From NCBI RefSeq assembly GCF_000179555.1, contig NZ_AECZ01000035.1:1-43655 (forward strand): a DNA stretch of 43,655 nt. The letters are read 5' to 3'. The position numbers and the translations under genes are program-made. The stretch comes from Solidesulfovibrio fructosivorans JJ]. Its GTDB lineage: Bacteria > Desulfobacterota > Desulfovibrionia > Desulfovibrionales > Desulfovibrionaceae. The notes beneath the pieces are model-generated. The model did no database searches, was not told the origin of the DNA, and worked only from the letters and a program-made list of their open reading frames with translations. Below are positions 8,313 through 16,500 of the stretch, one piece after another (position 1 is the stretch's first letter; every line of letters begins with the position of its first letter).

Positions 8313-9711
8313 GTCCACGGAGGTGGTGTAAATTCTGGAGTCGTCCAGGCCGGGGGGGGGACCTCCAGCCTGGACGGGATGAGCGAGGTGGCCATCGGGC
8401 CGATTGGCTGTAAGGTGAAGTTGCGAAGCCGCACCTGCAACCAAAGGAGACCACGATGGCCGAGGACAGCATGGCATTAATCGAGCTGATGCAAAAGGCC
8501 GACGGCGGCGATTTTCTCCGCTCCCTGGCGGAAGCGGTCTTGCAGCTTCTCATGGAAGCCGATGTGGACGGTCTGATCGGAGCCTGCCGCCACGAACGAA
8601 GCGCCGAGCGGGTCAGCTATCGCAACGGCTATCGGGACCGCAGCCTTGATACCCGCGTCGGCTCCCTGCAACTGCGCATCCCCAAGCTGCGCCAGGGCAG
8701 CTACTTTCCGCCCTTCCTGGAGCCACGCAAGACCAGCGAGCGCGCCTTGGTGGCCGTCATCCAGGAGGCCTGGATCGGCGGCATATCGACGCGGCGCGTG
8801 GATGATCTTGTCCAAGCCATGGGCCTTTCCGGCATCTCCAAGTCCCAGGTGTCCAAACTGCGCAAGGACATCGATGAACGGGTCCATGCCTTTCTTTCTC
8901 GGCCGCTGACGGGAGAATGGCCCTATTTGTGGCTGGACGCGACCTACCTCAAGCAGCGTGAAGGCGGCCGGGTGGTCAGCGTTGCCGCCATAATCGCCGT
9001 GGCCGCGAACACGGAAGGCCGTCGGGAAATCGTGGGGCTGCACATCGGCCCCAGCGAAGCTGAGCCGTTCTGGTCTTTTTTCCTCAAAGGCCTTCTTCGT
9101 CGAGGCCTCGCCGGTGTGAAGCTGGTCGTCTCCGATGCCCATGAAGGTCTCAAGGCCGCCATCGCCAAGACGTTCGGAGCCACGTGGCAGCGTTGCCGGG
9201 TCCACTGGATGCGAAACGCTTTAGCTCGCGTCCCTAAATCGCAGCACGCCATGGTTTCCGCCGCCCTACGTCAGGCCTTTTTGCAGCCGGACGCGGCCAG
9301 CGCCAGCCAAACCTGGAGGCATGTCGCCGATCAGCTTCGCGGAAAATGGCCAAAGCTCGCCAGTTTCATGGATGAAACCGAGCACGACGTGCTGGCTTAC
9401 ATGACGTTCCCGACACAGCACCGGGTCAAGCTGCACAGCACCAATCCCCTGGAAAGGCTGAATAAAGAGGTGAAACGGCGGGCGGATGTGGTCGGCATCT
9501 TCCCCAACGAGCAGTCCATCATCCGGCTCATCGGGGCCATCTTGCTGGAGCAAAACGACGAGTGGCAGCTGCAAAGCCGCTACATGCAGGTTGAGGCCAT
9601 GGCCGAACTCAACACCCAACCCAACGAGGCGCAGCCAGCCCAAATTCCACCTAGGGCAGCCTGACCGATTGCCACCTCAAGCACACTGGAATTTACACCA
9701 CGTTGACGGAC
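8313..9711 (+). mobile_element. IS256-family element, second type, complete
   Basis: Imperfect inverted repeats flank the transposase gene. The left end begins GTCCACGGAGGTGGTGTAAA at 8313, and the right end read inverted begins GTCCGTCAACGTGGTGTAAA at 9711; both share the core GTGGTGTAAATT. The element is about 1.4 kb, normal for IS256. I see no direct repeat of 8-9 bp at the flanks, so the target duplication is lost or one flank has been rearranged. Confidence 0.75.
8456..9664 (+). CDS. IS256-family (mutator-type) transposase
   Basis: 402-aa DDE transposase, a full-length family member and only distantly similar to the other IS256-type transposases in this window. The N-terminal region carries the mutator-type motif YRNGYRDRSLDTRVG. 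Catalytic residues are recognisable as Asp in LWLDATYLK, Asp in VVSDAHEGLK and Glu in STNPLERLNKEVKRR. It starts at ATG 8456, with AAAGGAGACC shortly upstream. It sits between the promoter region of RHS protein 1 and the truncated gspE, so it probably interrupted or replaced sequence that once joined them. The frame is intact and likely functional. Confidence 0.92.
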   Translation: MAEDSMALIELMQKADGGDFLRSLAEAVLQLLMEADVDGLIGACRHERSAERVSYRNGYRDRSLDTRVGSLQLRIPKLRQGSYFPPFLEPRKTSERALVAVIQEAWIGGISTRRVDDLVQAMGLSGISKSQVSKLRKDIDERVHAFLSRPLTGEWPYLWLDATYLKQREGGRVVSVAAIIAVAANTEGRREIVGLHIGPSEAEPFWSFFLKGLLRRGLAGVKLVVSDAHEGLKAAIAKTFGATWQRCRVHWMRNALARVPKSQHAMVSAALRQAFLQPDAASASQTWRHVADQLRGKWPKLASFMDETEHDVLAYMTFPTQHRVKLHSTNPLERLNKEVKRRADVVGIFPNEQSIIRLIGAILLEQNDEWQLQSRYMQVEAMAELNTQPNEAQPAQIPPRAA

Positions 9712-9930
9712 GTGACCGACTTCGAAGTTCAGATAGGAAGCTGTCTTCCCTGGATCCCATCTCCCAAAATGATTGTAATTGATGAGCCGGAGGCGTACAG
9801 TTTGTTGATTAATAATAGAACAAGCTCATATATTTCAAGGTATACGGAATGACGTTTTGGAATCATAAGCTCAAGGATTGTCCAGTACGCCGGAACTGGT
9901 ACGAGAAGACGCCTTCTTGAGGATTCTGCC

Positions 9931-11661
9931 GTGATTTCCTTTAATTGCTGGCCCTGGCGAGCCAAAAACGTTTCGGGGCAGGATGAGCGCACTACGTGGG
10001 ATGAAGCCGGCTTGCCTGTGCCGTACCTTGAGGATCTTCTGGTCGAGGAAAGTGGCAAGGACCGTCATGAAGTCCGTGGGATCCTAGAGTCGCTCAGTAA
10101 AGGGAAAAGCCGGGAGTCTCTTGGCCGATTGTTGGTGGAGCAAAAATATGTTAACGAGGATAATTTTCTCAATTTTTTCGCTCGCCTGTTCGGCTTTGAG
10201 ATGCTTTCCTCCATCGAGGATGACAGGCTGGACTTCGGCCATGTCGAACCGTTTCCCATCGCCTATCTGAAAGCAAATCTGTCCGTGGTCCTGCGCGAGG
10301 AAGATGGAACCTTGCAGGCGGCTGTAGCCGATCCGTTCAACTTCAACGTTTTGGATGATTTTCGTCAGCTCCTAGGCTTGCCCCTGGCAAAGCCCAAACT
10401 GGCCCCGGCCCGGGTCATTCTTTCGGCGATCAACCGTTCGTATGGAAAAGCCGAGGGGCGACTCGACGCTGCCTTGTGGGACATGGACGAGAACGTGGGC
10501 CTTCAGTTTGAGGTCCCCGCCGAGGAAGGCATTGGCCGCGACCTTCTTGACGAGACCAGCAGTGCCCCCGTGATCAAACTCGTCAACCAGATTATTTTCA
10601 AGGCGATCAAAAATAACGCCAGTGATATTCACATCGAGCCCGGACAAGCCGACTTCAAGGTGCGGTATCGTCTCGATGGCGTGCTCCATCCCATAGACAA
10701 TATCCCCAAGAACCTGCAGGCCCCAGTCCTGTCCCGCCTCAAGGTCATGGCCCGGCTCAATATCGCCGAAAAACGTCTTCCCCAGGATGGACGCATTGAG
10801 ATTCGGCTGGGGGAGCAAGTAGTAGATATCCGCATCTCCATTTTCCCCACGGCCCTTGGCGAGCGGGCCGTATTGCGGCTCCTGGACAAGAACGCCAAAA
10901 TTTTACGCTTGACGGAACTGGGGCTTTCCCCTGAATCCCTTGAGGATCTGCGTGCATCCGTGTCCCTGTCCCATGGCCTGATCCTGGTCACCGGCCCCAC
11001 GGGCAGCGGCAAGACCACCTCCTTGTACGCTGCCCTCCAACACATCAATACGCCCAACAAAAATATCCTCACGATCGAGGACCCCGTAGAATATCAGATC
11101 GAAGGCATCGCCCAGATGCAGGTCAACCCCAAGATCGATCTGACGTTTTTCTCTGGGCTGCGGTCCATGGTCCGTCAGGACCCGGACGTCATTCTCGTGG
11201 GAGAAATCCGCGACCGCGAGACCGCCGGCATCGCTGTCCAGGCCGCGATGACCGGACACCTCGTGTTTTCCACCCTGCACACCAACGATGCAGCCACAGC
11301 CATCACTCGACTCGTGGATATGGGCATCGAGCCCTTTCTGTTGGCCTCCGCCTGCCGGGTGCTCGTCGCTCAGCGGTTAATCCGGGTGTTATGCCCGGCC
11401 TGCAAGCGGCCTGATGTCCTCTCGGACCAGGAAATAGCCAGCCTGAGGCTAGCCGACCGTCCTGCTCCACAGGTTTTTCGCGCCGTTGGCTGTGAACATT
11501 GCCTGGGCACCGGGTTTAAAGGACGAACTGCCATCTATGAAATGATCAAGATGACCGATGGTATTCAAGAGCTCATCATGGAGACCTCGGACACGCGGCG
11601 CATTCGGCAACTGGCCATGACCGAGGGCATGATCCCCGGGAGTGTCCCAAAAACTGTGTAA
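9931..11661 (+). CDS. gspE: T2SS/PilB-type assembly ATPase GspE, duplicate copy with 3' end cut off by an IS
   Basis: Cytoplasmic hexameric ATPase that powers pseudopilus assembly. Seen: an N-terminal GspL-binding-type domain (SLGRLLVEQKYV, HVEPFPIAYLK), Walker A GPTGSGKTTS near residue 352, Walker B-type DPDVILVGEIRD near 416, the histidine region LVFSTLHTNDAA, and the zinc-binding tetracysteine CPACK...CEHC. It is closely similar to the second gspE at 22932-24818. After GMIP the genuine sequence stops at 11637 and the last seven codons (GSVPKTV) come from the IS end. The intact copy has about 26 more residues here, so activity is doubtful. It starts at GTG 9931, with TTGAGGA upstream. No gspD or other gsp gene adjoins it, which suggests the remnant of a second T2SS operon. 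Confidence 0.9.
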   Translation: MISFNCWPWRAKNVSGQDERTTWDEAGLPVPYLEDLLVEESGKDRHEVRGILESLSKGKSRESLGRLLVEQKYVNEDNFLNFFARLFGFEMLSSIEDDRLDFGHVEPFPIAYLKANLSVVLREEDGTLQAAVADPFNFNVLDDFRQLLGLPLAKPKLAPARVILSAINRSYGKAEGRLDAALWDMDENVGLQFEVPAEEGIGRDLLDETSSAPVIKLVNQIIFKAIKNNASDIHIEPGQADFKVRYRLDGVLHPIDNIPKNLQAPVLSRLKVMARLNIAEKRLPQDGRIEIRLGEQVVDIRISIFPTALGERAVLRLLDKNAKILRLTELGLSPESLEDLRASVSLSHGLILVTGPTGSGKTTSLYAALQHINTPNKNILTIEDPVEYQIEGIAQMQVNPKIDLTFFSGLRSMVRQDPDVILVGEIRDRETAGIAVQAAMTGHLVFSTLHTNDAATAITRLVDMGIEPFLLASACRVLVAQRLIRVLCPACKRPDVLSDQEIASLRLADRPAPQVFRAVGCEHCLGTGFKGRTAIYEMIKMTDGIQELIMETSDTRRIRQLAMTEGMIPGSVPKTV

Positions 11662-12957
11662 ACGCCCCTGGTTGACGTTTCAGCAGAGATAGTCTTTGAG
11701 CCTCTCCTGGAAGAAGATCGAAAGCTGGGCCATGATCTCTGGCCAGTTCCTTGTCTTCATCGTCCACCGCTTCTCGGCTTCGGCCACCGCCAGATACAGG
11801 GCCTTGAACAGGGCGATCTCCGTCGGGAAGACGCTTTTCCCCCTCACGGTTTTTCTGACCCGGCTGTTGAGGCTCTCGATGGGGTTGGTGGTATAAATCA
11901 GCCGCCGCACCGCTTCGGGATAGTTGAAGAAAGTCGCCAGTTCCGGCCAGTGCCGTTTCCAGGACAGCACGACATGGGGGTACTTCCGCCCCCAGGTTTC
12001 CTCGAACTCGGCCAGGGCCATGAGACCGGCTTCCTCTGTTGGAGCGGTGTAGATCGAGCGCAGGGAGCTGGCAACCTCCTTGCGATCCTTCCAGGCCATC
12101 TGCGCCAGCGAATTTCTGACCTGGTGAACGAGGCAGCGCTGAATCTCAGCCTGGGGGTACACGGCTCTGATGGCTTCGGGAAAGCCAGTTAGGCCATCCA
12201 CGGCAAAAATCAGCACGTCGTTTACACCCCGGTTTTTGAACTCATTGAGCACGTTGAGCCAATACTTGGCTGATTCACTCTGCCCAAGCCAAATGCCCAG
12301 ACACTCCTTTTTTCCCTCCAGGTCGATACCGACCATGAGGTACGCAGCCACGTTTTTGACCCGGCCATCCACCCGGAGCTTAAGGAACAGCGCGTCCATG
12401 AACACGATAGCGTAAATCGGCTCCAGTGGCCGATTCTGCCATTCCTTGGCCTTGTCGATGACGGCGTCAGTAATGCGGCTGACCGTCTCGGGTGAGATGT
12501 CGTGGTTGTAGATTTCCTTGACGTGGTGCTGGATATCGCGGGTGCTCATCCCCTTGGCATACATGGAAAGAATGAGTTCCTCGAAGCCGCCAATGTCCTT
12601 ATGGCGCTTCTTAACGATGGCTGGCGCAAACTCGGATTTTCGGTCCCGGGGCACATCGATGACGATGGGGCCGACCTTCGAGGCAAGCTCTTTCTGGCTG
12701 TAGCCGTTGCGTCGGTTACCAGGACCGCTGTCCGGAGTTTGGTAGCGGTCGTAACCGAGGAAGCCGGTCATCTCGGCTCCCATGGCCGTTTCGACCACGT
12801 CCTTGATCATCGAACGGAGAACGGAATTGAGGTCGTCCAGGCTGGTGATCTCTCCCTCGAGCACCTTCCTGGCCAGTTCGTCACGGTTGATCAGCACGGA
12901 AACCTCCTGGGGCTTTCGCCCCTTAGTGGAGGTTTACACAGATTTCGTTACAGGCCC
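11638..12957 (-). mobile_element. IS256-family element, full copy
   Basis: About 1.32 kb with imperfect 25-26 bp terminal repeats: GGGAGTGTCCCAAAAACTGT at 11638 and, at the other end, TTTACACAGATTTCGTTACA running to the CCC at 12955-12957. The left flank is the interior of gspE and the right flank is an ISL3-family transposase remnant. The bases next to the two ends do not form a direct repeat, so this is not a simple insertion with both original flanks. An IS-mediated deletion or recombination between copies is the simplest reading. Confidence 0.85.
11680..12897 (-). CDS. IS256-family (mutator-type) transposase, intact
   Basis: 405-aa DDE transposase, full length for the family, starting ATG 12897 with CAGGAGG upstream. 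Catalytic Asp in VFMDALFLK and AVDGLTGF, Glu in TTNPIESLNSR. The N-terminal part contains the mutator motif GNRRNGYSQKELASK. It is the complete reference for the partial copies at both ends of the window (2-931 and 43527-43655). The multiple nearly identical copies indicate a recently active element in this genome. Confidence 0.95.
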   Translation of the reverse strand: MLINRDELARKVLEGEITSLDDLNSVLRSMIKDVVETAMGAEMTGFLGYDRYQTPDSGPGNRRNGYSQKELASKVGPIVIDVPRDRKSEFAPAIVKKRHKDIGGFEELILSMYAKGMSTRDIQHHVKEIYNHDISPETVSRITDAVIDKAKEWQNRPLEPIYAIVFMDALFLKLRVDGRVKNVAAYLMVGIDLEGKKECLGIWLGQSESAKYWLNVLNEFKNRGVNDVLIFAVDGLTGFPEAIRAVYPQAEIQRCLVHQVRNSLAQMAWKDRKEVASSLRSIYTAPTEEAGLMALAEFEETWGRKYPHVVLSWKRHWPELATFFNYPEAVRRLIYTTNPIESLNSRVRKTVRGKSVFPTEIALFKALYLAVAEAEKRWTMKTRNWPEIMAQLSIFFQERLKDYLC

Positions 12958-13202
12958 TCATGAAGCGCTGGCTGACCTGGGTGAAGAAGTCAGATCTGTC
13001 CCCGATGCGCAACGTCGGGCGGCACCTGGACAACATCCTGACCTTTTGCCGGCATCGGATCACCAACGGCGTGGTGGAGGGGCTCAACAGCAAGATCATG
13101 GCCATCAAGCGGAGGGCCTGCGGCTACCGGAATCGAGAACTCTTCAAGACAGCCATTTACTTCTTCTGTGGCGGATTGGACCTCTATCCTAAACAGGTAT
13201 GA
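12954..13202 (+). pseudogene. ISL3-family transposase, C-terminal remnant
   Basis: About 80 residues corresponding to the C-terminal end of an ISL3 DDE transposase, including the motif ITNGVVEGLNSKIMAIKRR, which holds the last catalytic Glu, and the typical end RELFKTAIYFFCGGL. The 5' four-fifths is absent because the IS256-family element ends at 12957. The frame ends at 13202. It is followed by GGTTACCCACGGAAACCCGG (from about 13209), which matches the style of an ISL3 terminal inverted repeat, so the remnant reaches about 13235. Confidence 0.8.
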
Positions 13203-13244
13203 GTGTCTGGTTACCCACGGAAACCCGGAAGGACAAAAAAAAGC

Positions 13245-13556
13245 CTAATTTTTATAAACGCATGTAGTAATAAATATTAATTGAACTATTGCTAGTGATT
13301 CCTGGAAATCGATTTGCCGCAATTTGAAAACATCTGCTAGGAATATATTCCAAAAATACTTCAAAATTGCGACGGCTGAGATTATTATTGTTATTATAAA
13401 AATAACGACCAAGGCAATTGACATATTTGGATAGAGGGCGTCAAATCTATCCCAAGGAGTTTTTATTTCGTTGTCAGCAGTAAAAAAATATTGTAAGGCA
13501 TTACAGTAAATGTAAAAAGAAAACAACGCCGCATTAAACTTAGTTGAAATTTTCAT
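13245..13556 (-). CDS. Small membrane protein downstream of RHS protein 2 (candidate immunity protein)
   Basis: A 103-aa protein of no family I recognise. It has hydrophobic stretches at about 8-25, 44-68 and 84-99, the middle one very strong (ALVVIFIITIIISAVAILKY), so it is probably a two- or three-pass membrane protein. The ATG at 13556 has AAGGAT upstream and starts only 25 bp after the stop of RHS gene 2, so the two are probably cotranscribed. It is not visibly related to the 155-aa protein behind RHS gene 1. Different small membrane proteins behind RHS genes with different tips fit cognate immunity pairs. The function is inferred from position alone. Confidence 0.6.
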   Translation of the reverse strand: MKISTKFNAALFSFYIYCNALQYFFTADNEIKTPWDRFDALYPNMSIALVVIFIITIIISAVAILKYFWNIFLADVFKLRQIDFQESLAIVQLIFITTCVYKN

Positions 13557-13581
13557 ATGATAAAATCCTTGTCATAGGTGT

Positions 13582-16500
13582 TTATTTATCAGGGCAAGAA
13601 TTTCCCCCGCCATTCTTATCCTTGCCGGCATCATCACCATCCCCATCGCCACTGTTTGCTGGATCTTTTTGACCTGAGTTTGGATCCTTGTTGCTATCAT
13701 CATCTAAATACTTTTGCAATTGTTCCTTTTCATATTGCTCTGGCCATTCATCAGTATCTCCTCCAGCTAGCTTGTCGCCAATCTTTTTCCCAATTTGTTT
13801 AAAAAGCTTCTTCACAAGATAGTTAAGTAATCGACCATCTGGATCCACTCCATTTACCGGATCATTGACAACATACCCATACAGATCCGTATCCCCACCC
13901 TCGAACAGGATCGGGTCTTTGGCCGTCCACCGTCCCACATCGGCGTCATAATCCCGGAAGCCAAACCGCGTCAGTCCCGTGTCCGTGTCAAAGAGCCCGC
14001 CCGCGAAGCCAAAGGGGACGGCAAGAGCCTCGTCGCTGTCGGCGATAACATTGCCGAAGCTGTCGTACTCGACGGTCTTGACCACGCTCCCCGAGGCGTC
14101 CGTCACCGCCCGTAGCGATCCGACCTGGTCGTAGACCAGGAAGTAGCGCGTGCTGCCAACCGTCATGGCCACGGGCAGGCGGGCGTCAGCGTACTCGAAA
14201 CGTTGTTTCAAAGAACCGGAGCCGTTATAGACGGCCAGCAGCCGGGTACGGCCCTGCCACAGATACTTCTCGGTAACCGTGCCGTCCACCTTCTTGGCGA
14301 TGCGCCGGCCGAGCGGGTCGTGGACGTACTCTACCACCGTCCCGTCAGGCAGGTCCACCCGCAGCAGTTCCCCACGGCTCGAATACGTGTACCCGGTCGT
14401 CTGGCTCCCCACGGTCTTCCCCGTCAGGAATCCGTCCTTGTCGTAGGTGAAGCTCGCGTCTCCGGCCGATGTCAGATGGTCTTCGTCGTCGTAGGCGTAG
14501 GTCCGGTTGGTCAGGCCGCGCAGCGTGTTGGTCTCGGACGTGCGACCGGTCCCCGGGCCGTCGAAGGTGTAGTTCTCCACCACGGCGCCGTCCTTGGTCA
14601 CCTGGGTCAGGCGCCCCACGTTGTCGTAGGCGTAGGCATACTCGTGGCTCTCGCCGGCCACGGTTTCGGTGCGGGTGGCGATGTTGCCGGCCGCATCGCG
14701 GGTCAGGGCGTAATTGGCGACCTCCTGGCTGCTCACGGTCACCGTCCAGGCGTCCGGCTCGCCGTATTCGTTAAACGTCCGGCTCTCGGTCAGGCCGTTG
14801 CCGGAAACCGAGGTCGCAAGCCCGTTCTGGCTGTCGCGGGCAATGGTGTAGCCGCCGGAACCGGTGAGTAGGTTGTCGTTATCGTAGGTATAGGCATTGG
14901 CAGAGCCTGCGTAGGTCAGGCTCTTGGCCTTGAAATCGCTGTTGTAAGCATAGCTGATGGTCTGCGCCAAAGTGCCGGACTGGGCCACGGAGGTGACGAG
15001 TGGCCCGTCGTGGCCATAGGTGATGCCCTCCGTGCCGAACGAGAGGCTTTTCACCGTGGAGCCGCACGGCTCATACGTATAGTTGACCGTGCCTTCCGGC
15101 ATGGTCACACTGGCAAGCTGGGCATCCTGGTAAGCACGCGTGATGGACTTGCCCGAGGGAAAGCTGATTTTGGTCAGCCGACGGTCGCGGTCATAGCTGT
15201 AAACGTAGGAGCCGGACAGCGGCGTGTCATAGGCCGAATTGCGATTGACGGCATTGTATTCGAAATCGTGGGGCACGTTGGCCGGCGTGGTCAGCACGGT
15301 CATGTTGCCCATCTTGTCGTACGTAAAGCGCACAACCGAATTGTCAGGCCGGTGGATGGCCGTACGCCGGCCAACGGCATCGTAGTCGAAGCTTGTGGTC
15401 AGGTTGCGCGGATCGGTGACCGAGGCCACGTTGCCGGCGGAATCATAAGTGGTCGTGATGCTACGCGTCCCGGCGGATTGACCGGTAATCCGACCACGAC
15501 CGTCGTAGGTAAAATTCGTGGCGGCAAGGCCGGTCATGGCCACGGATTTGGTAAGCAAGGTGGCTGGATCATACGTGACAGTGGCCGTGCGGCCGACAGG
15601 CGTGGTCAGCGTGCGCGTGGCGGCGGTCAGGTCGGTGCGCAAGGTACTGGCCTTACTGTTGACCGTTACCGTGCGCAGGATGGACTGCAACGTGTCGTCC
15701 GTGTCGGCAGTATAGGCGACTGTGGATGTGGTGACACGGGAGAGCCCGGAGGGAGTACTTTTGGTCTCGCCCTTCTCATAAGGATAGAAAAAGCGGGGGT
15801 CGTCGGCATACGTAAGCTTGAAGGTCCAACCGCAGGAGGTCGTTTTTTTGATTTGCTTTTCGTCAGGGGAGCGGAAGTAACTGGTTTCACCGCCGTTGGG
15901 GTCGGTGATGGTGGAATAGTAGCCGGTAGCCAAATGCTGATCCTCGTAGGAGGTCACCAATCCTTCGGCCGTAGTTTCCTCATACAAGGTGTCGTCTGTC
16001 TGCAACGTTTTGCTGTAAGTCCACAGCCCCCCCAAAGGATCGCTGACTGTGGTCACCCGACCGTTTGCATCATACGCATGATTAAAATTATTGCCGTTTG
16101 GATCGGTCTCCGTAAGGAGCAAGCCGGCCGTGTCGTAAGTAAATCCGTACGAGCCGCCATCTTGATAGGCAACCTGAGTGAGGCGTTTGGATCCATCCAC
16201 GGTCAAGGATGTGCGCTGGCCATCCGGAGAAACGATGGCCGTGGGCGTGCCCCCGCTTCCGCGCTGAATAGTCACGGCACTGCCAAATTGATCTGTGACG
16301 GAAATTAAATTCCCATCTGAATCATAGCCAAATTCGTAGATTGGTTTGCCGGTTTCCTGATCCTCCGTGCGCAGATGCCGCCCAGTCTCGGACATAACAT
16401 AACGTTGCCCATTATCATCGTTGACTGTAAACGATCCAGGAATGATTCGGCTGACATTTGGATCATTTAAGTTGTCAGTGTAATAGATATCTCCATTTGG

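Noticed and set aside
8477-9205. A 242-codon minus-strand frame within the IS256-family transposase at 8456-9664.
   Set aside because: Fully inside a clear transposase on the other strand; no family features.
9712-9930. A short frame reading KMIVIDEPEA, like a Walker B motif of an ATPase.
   Set aside because: Only about 35 codons before a stop, no Walker A or other motif, probably chance or an unidentifiable scrap between an IS end and gspE.
15010-16308. A 432-codon open frame on the plus strand opposite RHS gene 2 (and another at 18649-19635).
   Set aside because: Same explanation: mirror of the conserved coding strand, no ribosome site, no recognisable domain.
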